This document shows positions 7,613-15,769 of a DNA stretch of 64,000 nt, one piece after another. Positions within the stretch are counted from its first letter, which is position 1. Each line of letters opens with the position of its first letter. Below the pieces are notes generated by a model. The model was not told the DNA's origin. It made no database searches and saw nothing but the letters and a program-made list of their open reading frames with translations. Source of the stretch: Thermodesulfobacteriota bacterium (lineage in GTDB: Bacteria; Desulfobacterota; WTBG01; CAIYCZ01; CAIRTM01); assembly GCA_026415325.1 (NCBI GenBank), contig JAOAHH010000072.1:1-64000 (forward strand). The letters run 5' to 3'. The translations under genes and the position numbers were made by a program.

Positions 7613-10600
7613 TTATTTAAGTGAGACCGCAATGCGAAAACCGCGGAACGGTGCAACCATGGACGGACTTGCTCCGTTGCGGCCGGCACAGCGTGCAAAA
7701 TGTTCGTCTCCATAACTCCATGCAGCGCCTCTGCTGATTCTGATGTTTTTGGTTTCGTCAAAGAACGTCTGCACCCATTCACTGACATTGCCTGCCATGT
7801 CCTGCACGCCGTATGCCGATTCGTCAAGGGCAAACGACCCGACCGGATCAGGTCCTTCGCGCAGTCCTTGTCGCGAGTCAACCATGCAGCAAAACCTGAA
7901 ATCAAAGACATTACCCCACGGAAACAGGCGGCCGTCAACACCGCGCGCAGCCTTCTCCCATTCTTCGTCGGTGGGCAGCCTAAAGTCCCATCTGCCGCCG
8001 GTTGAGCTCTTGAGCCACTTGCAATAGGCTGATGCATCATCCCAGGAAATGCCGAGCACTGGCCAGTCAAGCGGAAAGCTCGGCTGATACGCAGTGCCAA
8101 TTTTCTGCCAGTAAAAATCAGAGGCAACCGATCGCCGCGGGAGATACGGTTCAGAAGAACCCGGAATCCGGGCCTCAAGGTCATTGATGAACGCAAGGTA
8201 TTCTTTGACCGTCACCTCATGCCGTGAAATCAGAAAACCGGATATATTTTTGACGGTGCGCGGCGCTGCATACGGTGCGCGTTCATCACCTCCGAGGATT
8301 GCAGTGCCGGCAGGGATATAAACAAAACCGGGCGGAATTTCAGCAGGCGTGAGGAGTCTGATCTCGCGCAGCTCTGTTTTTTCGCCGTTCCGAATGGTAA
8401 AGGGGATGCGTGCATCAACATAGCCTTGTCTGCGGGCGATGATAAGATAGGATCCTTTGGGCAAGAGCACTTCATCGGCACGGGTCAAGGTATTAAATTC
8501 CCGGGCACTGAGCAGTGTGCTGACTGGCACGAATCCAGTGTTTTCTATTTTAAATGATGGATCGATTCCTGCGTCAGGTGCCGCCGAACCTTTGGTACGA
8601 TATGCCTCAGGGCTAAACGGCGCAGGCACGAGCCGCCGGTCGGGGCCTTCAACATACCGGAACAGAACATAGTGTTCGGCAGGCGGTACGGTAGTCAGGA
8701 TAAGAATGCCTTCTTTTTCAAGCAAAGCACGGTAGGTGCCGTCGTCAAAAGCAAAGACGAGCTCCCGGTAATAGGCCATATCGCCGGTGCTGTTTGCCTG
8801 CTCTGCGTCACGAAATTTTTCATAATAGATTTTTGCAAGGGCAGCGCGTGCCTGTGGATTTTCGCTATCAAGGCTGAGAATCTCCGTATACTTTGAAATA
8901 ATTCTCCCTTCAATTGAGAGGTGCTCGTTCTGTTTGGCGAGGAGTGCCCGCTCAGCATCCCACAGCGGTTTTTTTATGGAAAAATCCTCATGACCTTTGA
9001 TGCGCATCTTGTACTGGCTAACCTCGGAGATCAGGCGTTTGATCTCCTCGCCAACAGCTGCAGCTTGAGCTGTCAGTGCATCGACATCTTTGAGCTTTTC
9101 CTGAGCTTGCCGGCGGTTTTTCATTGCAAGCGCTTTGCCGCTCACCTGGGCAATGGCCTGCCGTGCGCGAGCATTGGTCACGTCAAGCCCGAGCACGGAA
9201 AAATAGGTTTCCTCAGCCTGTTCATAATCACCTGCTGCCTGAAACTGATCGCCGCGCGCAAGCAATTGTTCGATAGTCTGCAGCGTTCGCTGATGTTCGT
9301 ATATGACAGCGCCACAGATTCCTATGATGAGTGCACACACAGCGCCGGCAATCCCCATCGCAGCAACTTTGTTTCTCAGCACCCATTTCTTTGCCATCAC
9401 CAGCAGATTGTCACGCTTTGCCGAAACACTTCTGCCGTCAAGATACCGCTGAATGTCGTTTTTGAGTTCTTCTGCGGTAGCATAGCGCTCATGTTTTTCG
9501 CGCGCCATTGCCTTCATACAGATGGCAGTAAGCTCTGGTGGAATAGCGTTCTGGGGTGCCCGGAGGTCAGGCGGCTGCAACAGGCGCTTGCGTGCTTTTT
9601 CGAGTGCTTCGCGGGCGTGTTTGCCTTTGTACGGCGCATGATGGGTGAGGATTTTGTACAAGATGCCGCCCAGAGAAAAGATATCCGAGCGCTCATCAAG
9701 CTCTGATATCTTCCCTTGGGCTTGCTCTGGCGACATGTAGGAAGGGGTGCCCATCACCTGCCCTTCTATCGTATGCAGCGCGCTTGCCGCATCGCTCTCA
9801 GCAGTGCGGGCATCAGCGGTATAAATATCCTCGCGTCCCAAAACTTTTGCAAGTCCCCAGTCCATAACGAGTACTTCGCCGAAATCGCCAACCATAATAT
9901 TTTCAGGTTTCAGGTCGCGGTGGAGCACACCTTTTGAATGTGCATACGCAATGGCATCGCACACCTTCATGAAGATCTGCAACAGCACGCCGAGACTGTA
10001 TTTCTGGGCATATGCTGTATCACCGCTGGCAATCTTTTCGACGATCGATTCGAGATTTTCGCCGCGGACGAGTTTCATCGTGAAGTAGATCTTTGACTCT
10101 TCGTCGATGCCGATCTCATGGACGGGAACGATATTGGGGTGCTCGAGCTGTCCGGTAATCTGCGCTTCTTCCAAAAACCGTTTGATGTGTGCCGGGCTCC
10201 GGGCTGCGGTGGGCAGCATGACCTTCATCGCAACCTTGCGCCGCACATCTTGATCAACGGTTGAAAAAACCGCTCCCATTCCGCCGCGGCCGAGCTCTTT
10301 TTCGTAAATGTATTTTGTTTCTGCCCCTGAGCGTGAAATCAACTCTTGGATCGATGAGGTGAGTGCTGATGGTGCGGTGCTTGCCTTGCGGCTGTAGTAC
10401 AGCTTTGAGGCATATTCCAAATCCACATCCGGGGTGATCTTCAGCACCTCGCGGATCACCTTTGTTGCGGCAACGCTTTTATTGATGACGACCGAAGCAG
10501 GTGCCCAGGTGCCGGACGGCTGTGCTGCTGAAACCTGCGCGCCAGTACGGTCAACGGTATGCGTCACGTCAGGGGCGGCTACGGTGGCAGTGTCATCCTG

Positions 10601-10807
10601 GGTGCGTGGCGTTTTGTGCGCATCGGCATCAGACGGTGCGGCTATGGTCGGGGAGGCATCAGCCACGGTATGGTCGGTGATTGTGGGCGTGTTTGCCGCT
10701 ATGGTTTTTTGATCCTGCTGAGCATTCCAGCATTGTTCACAATAATCATTGCCGGGGGAAGCGGATTTTCCGCACCGGAGGCACTCGCGTGTTGTCCTAT
10801 CTGCCAT
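7613..10807 (-). CDS. membrane Ser/Thr protein kinase with zinc ribbon, PEGA-like and FGE/sulfatase-modifying-type domains
   Basis: The 1064-aa protein is modular. Residues 9-26 form a CxxC...CxxC zinc ribbon, followed by a Thr/Ala/Asp-rich linker to about 165. The Hanks-type kinase domain (about 165-455) has GRGGMG at 173-178, the ATP-binding Lys in VAMK, HRDLKPEN near 296-303, a DWG in place of DFG near 316-318, and GTPSYMSPEQ. A membrane segment lies at about 480-503. Beyond it come charged helical repeats, a PEGA-like stretch (LPKGSYLIIARRQGY) and from about 820 a formylglycine-generating-enzyme-like lectin fold (PPGFVYIPAGTAILGG, GNVSEWVQ, GFRIA). In this context the FGE fold probably senses or binds outside the membrane rather than modifying a sulfatase. 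The protein sits between the TPR gene and the phosphatase gene. Confidence 0.93.
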   Translation of the reverse strand: MADRTTRECLRCGKSASPGNDYCEQCWNAQQDQKTIAANTPTITDHTVADASPTIAAPSDADAHKTPRTQDDTATVAAPDVTHTVDRTGAQVSAAQPSGTWAPASVVINKSVAATKVIREVLKITPDVDLEYASKLYYSRKASTAPSALTSSIQELISRSGAETKYIYEKELGRGGMGAVFSTVDQDVRRKVAMKVMLPTAARSPAHIKRFLEEAQITGQLEHPNIVPVHEIGIDEESKIYFTMKLVRGENLESIVEKIASGDTAYAQKYSLGVLLQIFMKVCDAIAYAHSKGVLHRDLKPENIMVGDFGEVLVMDWGLAKVLGREDIYTADARTAESDAASALHTIEGQVMGTPSYMSPEQAQGKISELDERSDIFSLGGILYKILTHHAPYKGKHAREALEKARKRLLQPPDLRAPQNAIPPELTAICMKAMAREKHERYATAEELKNDIQRYLDGRSVSAKRDNLLVMAKKWVLRNKVAAMGIAGAVCALIIGICGAVIYEHQRTLQTIEQLLARGDQFQAAGDYEQAEETYFSVLGLDVTNARARQAIAQVSGKALAMKNRRQAQEKLKDVDALTAQAAAVGEEIKRLISEVSQYKMRIKGHEDFSIKKPLWDAERALLAKQNEHLSIEGRIISKYTEILSLDSENPQARAALAKIYYEKFRDAEQANSTGDMAYYRELVFAFDDGTYRALLEKEGILILTTVPPAEHYVLFRYVEGPDRRLVPAPFSPEAYRTKGSAAPDAGIDPSFKIENTGFVPVSTLLSAREFNTLTRADEVLLPKGSYLIIARRQGYVDARIPFTIRNGEKTELREIRLLTPAEIPPGFVYIPAGTAILGGDERAPYAAPRTVKNISGFLISRHEVTVKEYLAFINDLEARIPGSSEPYLPRRSVASDFYWQKIGTAYQPSFPLDWPVLGISWDDASAYCKWLKSSTGGRWDFRLPTDEEWEKAARGVDGRLFPWGNVFDFRFCCMVDSRQGLREGPDPVGSFALDESAYGVQDMAGNVSEWVQTFFDETKNIRISRGAAWSYGDEHFARCAGRNGASPSMVAPFRGFRIAVSLK

Positions 10808-10843
10808 AATCGTTCCCTTATTGGAAGGGTGTTTTTTTGCAGC

Positions 10844-12142
10844 TTATCGGGCAGGAGCTGCCCGGGAGCTGCGCTTTGTCCGAATAATTTCAATGTTGCG
10901 GCGCACCTTCTCTACAGCCTGGGTATCATTGAGCTGCTTATAAATGGCAAGTGCGCGGTTCAAATATTCAAGTGCCTCATCGCCATTGCCAAGCAAGGAT
11001 TCGGTCATCCCCAGGGATGCAAGTGCAAGCGCTTTGCGAGGCTCGTCTTTTAACTCCATAAAGGTTGTCAGGGCATCACGATATGCCGCACGGGCGCTGC
11101 GATAATCCTGTGCAGCTCGACAAGCATCACCAAGCGCAAGTTCCGCATACCCCCTCTGCTCTTTAAAGCCGCTGCGATGAAAACAGCTCCGTGCTTCATC
11201 ATACAAGGGGACAGCATCTGCAGCCATACCTTGTCGCTCGCGCTCAAGCCCCTGACCCATGAGCTTTTCTCCCTGTGCCGCTGCTTTTTTTCGCTCAGGG
11301 TCAAGCGTGGCATACTCCTGATATTTTTTCATCAGCACCTCGCTTCCGTGCACAGCACCGTACTGGTGTGCAAGGATACGTGCAAGTTCTGCGCTTGTCG
11401 CCTCCTCACCTACCAACCCAGAAGCATGTGCGCGCAAGGCGGCACCGATCAGCCAGTCAAAGGCCTGCGGACAGATGTTTTTCTGGCTGAGGACCAGCAG
11501 ACGGATGCCGGTTTCGTCATGTGCTTCGGCTCGAGCAATGAAGGTGTTGAGAAATTCCTCGAGCGACATGGGGCGGAGGTCTTCGGGCCGTGGGAGGTTC
11601 TCAAGGTTTTTACGCGCAATATCACGAACTGCTGTGTTGCCGGTGCGGGTGCTGATGGCAATTGCCTTTTCATAATACCTGCGCGCTGCCGCGTAGTCGT
11701 GCTTGATGAAATGCTGAATCACCGCTGCGTTGTTCCATGCAGCGGCAAGCTCTGGATTGAGTTCGACGGCTTTTGCAAAACAGGCAGCAGCACGGTCGTA
11801 CTGACCAACCGCATACAAGGCAACGCCGAGGCCATAGTGGGCTTCCGCGCGATGAGGATATTCAAGGACAAGACCGTCCATATATTTAATTGCACCATGC
11901 GGGTTGCCAAGGTCGCTGTAACAGGTAACAATATTGCGGTAGGCTTCTGGACAGGTTGGATGCGCAGCAATTATTCGCTCATAGACGGAGAGCGCCTCGG
12001 AGTACTTTTTTGCAGCCATGAAGTCTGCAGCCGTGCGCATCATATCATGTACTGATTCTGCGGCGCTGAGGTGGTGCGCAAAGAAAAACCAGAGCACAGC
12101 ACCGATTATTATGATGTGCAGGGAGCGGCGTGAAAACCCCAT
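10844..12142 (-). CDS. exported tetratricopeptide-repeat protein
   Basis: The 432-aa protein starts with an N-terminal signal or anchor (RSLHIIIIGAVLWFFFAHHLSA). TPR units follow, visible as repeated A-x-x-Y patterns: YSEALSVYERIIAAHP, AEAHYGLGVALYAVGQYDR, AAAWNNAAVI and ARRYYEKAIAIS. A further block comes near the C-terminus (GYAELALGDACRAAQDY, GMTESLLGNGDEALEYL). TPR arrays are protein-binding scaffolds. It lies 36 nt upstream of the kinase gene on the same strand and would sit on the same side of the membrane as the kinase's C-terminal sensor region, so a partner role is a fair inference. Confidence 0.88.
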   Translation of the reverse strand: MGFSRRSLHIIIIGAVLWFFFAHHLSAAESVHDMMRTAADFMAAKKYSEALSVYERIIAAHPTCPEAYRNIVTCYSDLGNPHGAIKYMDGLVLEYPHRAEAHYGLGVALYAVGQYDRAAACFAKAVELNPELAAAWNNAAVIQHFIKHDYAAARRYYEKAIAISTRTGNTAVRDIARKNLENLPRPEDLRPMSLEEFLNTFIARAEAHDETGIRLLVLSQKNICPQAFDWLIGAALRAHASGLVGEEATSAELARILAHQYGAVHGSEVLMKKYQEYATLDPERKKAAAQGEKLMGQGLERERQGMAADAVPLYDEARSCFHRSGFKEQRGYAELALGDACRAAQDYRSARAAYRDALTTFMELKDEPRKALALASLGMTESLLGNGDEALEYLNRALAIYKQLNDTQAVEKVRRNIEIIRTKRSSRAAPAR

Positions 12143-12240
12143 ACAAAGTACTTTCCAGAAAGGATTCCGGGACGATCAATGCCGGCATAAGACGATGCCG
12201 TATCACGGACTTTAGGAGAGTAATCAACAAATACGTGCCG

Positions 12241-12369
12241 TCACCGGCAGCCCGGTTTTATCTTTCTCAGCTTTGGAACCAACTTTAAAATAGTGCGGCG
12301 GTCGCGCTGGAAACGCGTCCCGATTTTCCTTAACGGTGACGGATATGAAGAAGTTCTGCGCCGTGTCAT
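12241..12369 (-). CDS. candidate 42-aa very basic peptide, translationally coupled
   Basis: The ATG at 12369 overlaps the stop of the metallopeptidase gene in an ATGA arrangement, and AAGGAG lies 8 nt upstream. The frame gives 42 residues with many Arg and Lys, starting MTRRRTSSYPSPLRK. A rival frame (12397 to 12224, 57 residues, starting MEEIEGARRND) overlaps it and has a more balanced composition but no good ribosome-binding site. I favour the coupled frame on initiation signals only. Neither resembles anything I know. The rest of the gap to the TPR gene looks empty. Confidence 0.3.
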   Translation of the reverse strand: MTRRRTSSYPSPLRKIGTRFQRDRRTILKLVPKLRKIKPGCR

Positions 12370-12827
12370 TGCGCCGTGCTCCTTCTATCTCTTCCATCGG
12401 CGTAGCTGAGCAGACATGCTTGCCCGTATAGATCGTACTGCTCGAGCACGACCGGATCAAGATGGGCGTGCTGAACAAAGCGTTCAAGCAGTTCTTTGCC
12501 ACAGTGCCATGCTTCCTGCTCAAACGCGATCTTTTCCGCACCTTTATCACGCTCGATCATGGCGCAGAAATGCTCGCCGTGATGTTTTTCATGCAGACGT
12601 ATCCATTGTCGGACATGCCCTGCCTCATGAAACAAGAGAAAAAGTGCCTCGGAAAGGTCAGGTGCCTGGGGACTATAAAATACCACGATGCCGTGGTGCG
12701 GGTTGAGCGGCGGGTAATAGTAGGCAACCGCAGTCCGGATCGGCACCAGTTGCACGGCAAGGGTGTTCTCAAACACATCCCAGCATAAAAAGGCTTTGGC
12801 AGATGTAAGCGTGGCAGCGGAAATCAT
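12366..12827 (-). CDS. ImmA/IrrE-like zinc metallopeptidase
   Basis: The 153-aa protein carries HEAGH at residues 67-71 within LFLLFHEAGHVRQ, the HExxH zinc site. A downstream EQEAWHCGKELL (E103-E105) matches the position of the third ligand in ImmA/IrrE-type peptidases (ExEA...A..LL). The sequence before it, YYPPLNPHHGIVVFY, fits the short beta region of that fold. There is no signal peptide, so it is cytoplasmic. ImmA-type enzymes cleave repressors, but no repressor or mobile element is adjacent. The partner gene 15 nt upstream is a Cys-rich zinc-ribbon protein. Substrate unknown. Confidence 0.75.
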   Translation of the reverse strand: MISAATLTSAKAFLCWDVFENTLAVQLVPIRTAVAYYYPPLNPHHGIVVFYSPQAPDLSEALFLLFHEAGHVRQWIRLHEKHHGEHFCAMIERDKGAEKIAFEQEAWHCGKELLERFVQHAHLDPVVLEQYDLYGQACLLSYADGRDRRSTAQ

Positions 12828-12842
12828 ACAAGCTCCTGTGCA

Positions 12843-13172
12843 TTACTGTTTCCACGAGGGCGGATTTTTTTGGGGCTGTTTTGTTTTTTGGGACTTGCCA
12901 AACAGTGCATCAAGCGGATTTGCTTTTGCCGCAGCGGATGTGGTAGATTGGATGGAGGCCGCCTCACGCGGGAAAAAGTAGTCGCAGAAATTGGCGCGCT
13001 CTTTATCAATGATTCGCTCTGCCTGCGATTCCCGGCACTGATTGTATGCACCGGCATCGTAATGCCGGCAGTTCAGACAACAGTGGAGGTCGGCGTTGCA
13101 AAACGGGCAGACGTCAGTCCTCCCGATTCGGGTTTGGTCAATTTTACGGTTACACAGAAAACAGATCGGCAT
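12843..13172 (-). CDS. Cys-rich zinc-ribbon protein
   Basis: The 109-aa protein has cysteines at 4, 7, 22, 25, 31, 32, 35, 46 and 63. The first four (CFLC and CPFC) make a zinc ribbon. The second group lies in CCLNCRHYDAGAYNQC and NFCDYF, a pattern I recognise from conserved hypothetical proteins of anaerobic proteobacteria and their relatives. The C-terminal 40 residues are low-complexity, Lys- and Pro-rich, and probably disordered. It is the first gene of the long minus-strand run, and an A/T-rich stretch (13200-13260) upstream could hold its promoter. No function is known to me. Confidence 0.75.
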   Translation of the reverse strand: MPICFLCNRKIDQTRIGRTDVCPFCNADLHCCLNCRHYDAGAYNQCRESQAERIIDKERANFCDYFFPREAASIQSTTSAAAKANPLDALFGKSQKTKQPQKNPPSWKQ

Positions 13173-13274
13173 GGCACATGCATGTGTTTGTGAGACGATC
13201 TATTTTTTGTATAGCATGGATTGTATATTTTTTTCAGTTTTTTTCAAACCCTTTCCTTTACCAGAACACCTGTG

Positions 13275-13433
13275 ATGGATGTGATTAAAAAAATACTTCT
13301 TATTGCACTACTGGGTGTCATTGCGTTTGCCGCCTATCATACCTATCGGCAATGGCAGCAGGATACAGCGCGCCTTGAACAGGATGCCCGCATGATTGCC
13401 GATATGCTCAAGCAGCAACAGCCGAAGGAATAG
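13275..13433 (+). CDS. small single-pass membrane protein
   Basis: The frame gives 52 residues from the ATG at 13275. A Lys pair is followed by one membrane helix (ILLIALLGVIAFAAYHTY) and then a charged amphipathic tail (QQDTARLEQDARMIADMLK) likely to form a helix or coiled coil. Upstream in-frame codons back to 13221 are T-rich and do not look coding. No strong ribosome-binding site is visible. The composition of a clean helix plus charged tail supports it being real. Function unknown. Confidence 0.5.
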   Translation: MDVIKKILLIALLGVIAFAAYHTYRQWQQDTARLEQDARMIADMLKQQQPKE

Positions 13434-13590
13434 ACTATGCACAGGGGCATCAATGCATCTGCAACGCTGGTGCAGAAAAGTTTTTTCCTTGCATGCGGTG
13501 CGGTTCCCATTTACAATGACCATCCTTATTCGGGGTGATATCCGGTTACCGGTGAATCTGCGCATACAACATTTTAGAAAAGGAGTAGCA

Positions 13591-13956
13591 ATGGGCGTGA
13601 GCAAACAGAGCATACGGCAGCATCAGCTTGAAAGGCTTGAACAAAAGATCGCCGGCCGCAAGGCAGTGCTTGCACAGCGTGGTATGGATGAACAAGCGCA
13701 GGAAAAGGATGTACTCCTGCAGCACCTGATCGCCGAGGCGCGACGAACGCGAAAAGCCCTGGAGGCAATCAAGAAGCAGGCTGCGCTTATGCAGGCAGCG
13801 CGACAGAAAAAGCTGGAATCAGCGGCTCGCAGTGCTGCAGCGAAAAAACACCATAAGAAAAAGGCCGCGGAAGCAGCAGCCCCTCCCTCAGGCGACAAGA
13901 AGGAGAAAAAAGCCAAAAAGGCAGCGGATAAAAAGGAACAAGCCGCTTCTGCATGA
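13591..13956 (+). CDS. Lys/Ala-rich coiled-coil hypothetical protein
   Basis: The frame gives 121 residues from the ATG at 13591, with AGGAG ideally placed before it. The first 85 residues are a strongly charged helix (QHQLERLEQKIAGRKAVLAQ) predicted to form a coiled coil. The tail is Lys/Ala-rich with a KKHHKKK cluster and looks disordered and very basic, like the tails of histone-like or RNA-binding proteins. The longer open frame upstream to 13396 is not plausible protein. The stop codon overlaps the ATG of a tiny Cys-rich frame (13953). Role unknown; nucleic-acid binding is a guess from charge. Confidence 0.7.
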   Translation: MGVSKQSIRQHQLERLEQKIAGRKAVLAQRGMDEQAQEKDVLLQHLIAEARRTRKALEAIKKQAALMQAARQKKLESAARSAAAKKHHKKKAAEAAAPPSGDKKEKKAKKAADKKEQAASA

Positions 13957-14033
13957 ATCAGGATAGTTCACCGGCAGAACAGCGATCTGCATGCTGTGAT
14001 GGTATGCGCAGCGATTGCTGCTGTGCGCCTTAG
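13953..14033 (+). CDS. candidate 26-aa Cys-rich peptide
   Basis: The ATG at 13953 overlaps the previous stop (ATGA). The 26-codon frame ends in five cysteines arranged CC-x7-CCC within its last 15 residues. Overlap with a stop suggests coupled translation. Against it, the same stretch contains a long-range inverted repeat (CACCGGC near 13969, GCCGGTG near 14034) between two convergent genes, which could be a transcription-end structure that happens to be open. Treat as a candidate only. Confidence 0.25.
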   Translation: MNQDSSPAEQRSACCDGMRSDCCCAP

Positions 14034-14041
14034 GCCGGTGG

Positions 14042-14581
14042 TTAAGCAGTCGTATATACCTGATTGATAATACCTTCCGGAAAGCTTAAAAATCGCGCCC
14101 GGGTGATCTGAATTTTGATAATGTACATGTCAGGGACTTTTTGCACGCCTGCCTGCTTGAGATCCTCGCGCGCTTCCGGGTTAATTTCTTTCCGGATTGC
14201 GTAATACCGCTCACCGTCACGCGGTGCTATGAGCTCGGCAGTGCCCCATGCCTGTAGCCCCATCACCGACTGAAAGCCATCATAAGGGCCGCACACGCTG
14301 AGCGACACCAGCGGATTTTCCTTGATGTTTTTGACTTTTCCGCCACCCTCGGTCAGTACATATACCGTGAGATCACGGCTGCAGTAGCGGACGATTGTGG
14401 ATCGCGGTTCATTGTTGCTGCAGGTCGCGAGCGTGCAGATGACATTTTCCTCCAGAAACCGTACAATGCGGCGGCGCAGTGCCTCTGGATCGAGTTTTTT
14501 GATACGGCCTTTCAGTTTTTTGACAAAGTCCTGTGCAAGCCGGCGGTCATAGGCTGTTTCCATTGTGTCGCGGGGGTCCAT
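14042..14581 (-). CDS. pyridoxamine 5'-phosphate oxidase-like FMN-binding split-barrel protein
   Basis: The 179-aa product (start ATG 14581 after GAAGGGA) has the split-barrel pattern: a helical lead (RRRIVRFLEENVICTLATC), EPRSTIVRYC, LTVYVLTEGGGKVKNIKEN, PLVSLSVCG, LQAWGTAELI, and a late PDMYIIKIQITRARF. The frame continues upstream to 14665, but those 28 residues are not family-like. Such proteins bind flavin or related cofactors and reduce or detoxify small molecules. True PdxH residues are not evident, so I do not call it PdxH. It is divergent from nuoA across a 201-bp gap. Confidence 0.85.
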   Translation of the reverse strand: MDPRDTMETAYDRRLAQDFVKKLKGRIKKLDPEALRRRIVRFLEENVICTLATCSNNEPRSTIVRYCSRDLTVYVLTEGGGKVKNIKENPLVSLSVCGPYDGFQSVMGLQAWGTAELIAPRDGERYYAIRKEINPEAREDLKQAGVQKVPDMYIIKIQITRARFLSFPEGIINQVYTTA

Positions 14582-14736
14582 AGAATTATTCCCTTCATGT
14601 GCGTATGACTTGAAAAACAAACTTTTATGCTGTAATGTAAAAGCACGGGTTGACCATCCTCTCACCTGTTAGTATTGGTACCATGTTTTTTTCATCAGAC
14701 GCAAGAGGTCAACGAAAAAACGTGTTGATACCCCGA

Positions 14737-14753
14737 CCGGCGGTTCCCGCCGG
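14737..14753. repeat. GC-rich inverted repeat in the nuo leader
   Basis: CCGGCGG and CCGCCGG form a perfect 7-bp stem with a 3-nt loop, ending 29 nt before the nuoA ATG. It has no following T-run, so it is not a terminator. It may be an mRNA stem or an operator in the promoter region of the nuo operon. The rest of the 14582-14782 gap contains TTGACC and TTGAAA hexamers but no convincing complete promoter. Confidence 0.35.
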
Positions 14754-14782
14754 ATACGCGGGTGTTCGTCAATGGTCGTGCT

Positions 14783-15178
14783 ATGCATGAGTATAATCTC
14801 CTCAAATTTTGTGGGATATGTATCAGCGCCTGTGTCGGTATCGCCGCTGCAGGCCTCCCATTTCTTCTTGCCAATCTCCTCCGGCCTGCTGCTCGAAATT
14901 CGCCACGGACGCTGCACACTTATGAATGCGGCAATCTGCCGTTTGGCCAGTCCTGGGACTTTCGACACGGCATTGCCTATTATGTTTATGCGTTGATCTT
15001 TCTTGCATTTGAGGTTGATATCCTGTACCTGTTTCCGGTTGCTACGGCATTTGATGCTGCCCCCCCGCTCCGCGGCGGGGTGCTGCTCATCATCTTTGTG
15101 CTGCTGCTTGCCTGCGGGCTTGCGTATGCTTGGCGCACAGGGGTGTTTATATGGAGCACGAAACGAAAACTCTACTGA
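14783..15178 (+). CDS. nuoA: NADH-quinone oxidoreductase subunit A
   Basis: The product is 131 aa from the ATG at 14783 (7 residues longer from 14762). NuoA is a three-helix membrane subunit next to the quinone chamber. Signatures are [38 protein letters not shown], which carries the conserved acidic FEVD, and a last helix [17 protein letters not shown]. It overlaps nuoB by 28 nt. It starts the operon that makes the membrane arm and connecting module of this complex. Confidence 0.95.
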   Translation: MHEYNLLKFCGICISACVGIAAAGLPFLLANLLRPAARNSPRTLHTYECGNLPFGQSWDFRHGIAYYVYALIFLAFEVDILYLFPVATAFDAAPPLRGGVLLIIFVLLLACGLAYAWRTGVFIWSTKRKLY

Positions 15179-15759
15179 ATGTTAACGAATACGCCGAACG
15201 AATCAGCAAGCGGCTGGACGATGCAGTGTATCGGGAAGCAGGGCTGCTTGCCAAGATACCGATCGTCGAGAAAATCCTCAATCTCTGCCGCGCCAATTCA
15301 CTGTGGCCCCTCACCTTCGGGCTTTCATGCTGTGCCCTTGAGATGATGGCAGCCGGCATGGCGCGGTTTGACATTGCACGGTATGGCGCGGAAGTGTTTC
15401 GGCCCTCACCGCGTCAGGCAGACCTTATGATTGTTGCAGGCACGGTCAATAAAAAGATGGCAGACACACTGCTGATGCTGTATGAGCAGATGGCAGCGCC
15501 AAAATGGGTTATCGCGCTGGGCAACTGCGCAATTTCCGGGGGGCCTTTTGCCGGTGAAGACAACTATTTTGTCATCGAAGGCGTTGACCGTCTCATCCCG
15601 GTTGACGTTTATGTGCCGGGATGTCCGCCACGACCCGAAGCTTTGCTGGAAGGTATTTTTTTGCTGCAGGAAAAGATTACTGGCAAACGGCATCCGTTCC
15701 CGCAGAACCGACACCCTGATGACGCTGCACCCATGCAGCGCAAAGCCCAGAGCGAATAA
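15151..15759 (+). CDS. nuoB: NADH-quinone oxidoreductase subunit B
   Basis: This 202-aa subunit holds the terminal N2 cluster. Ligands are visible in [10 protein letters not shown] (the tandem Cys pair), GNCAISGG and [30 protein letters not shown] and [14 protein letters not shown] are strongly conserved stretches. The start at 15151 follows the family; the frame opens at 15130. It donates electrons to quinone at the NuoB/NuoD interface. The N-terminal extension before the first cysteines (about 50 residues) is longer than in some relatives. Confidence 0.96.
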   Translation: MEHETKTLLNVNEYAERISKRLDDAVYREAGLLAKIPIVEKILNLCRANSLWPLTFGLSCCALEMMAAGMARFDIARYGAEVFRPSPRQADLMIVAGTVNKKMADTLLMLYEQMAAPKWVIALGNCAISGGPFAGEDNYFVIEGVDRLIPVDVYVPGCPPRPEALLEGIFLLQEKITGKRHPFPQNRHPDDAAPMQRKAQSE

Positions 15760-15769
15760 AAGGCAGCCG

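Noticed and set aside
10815-10838. CCCTT/AAGGG stem with a T-run, resembling a terminator
   Set aside because: It points rightwards where no plus-strand gene ends, and one arm is the ribosome-binding site of the kinase gene; likely a coincidence.
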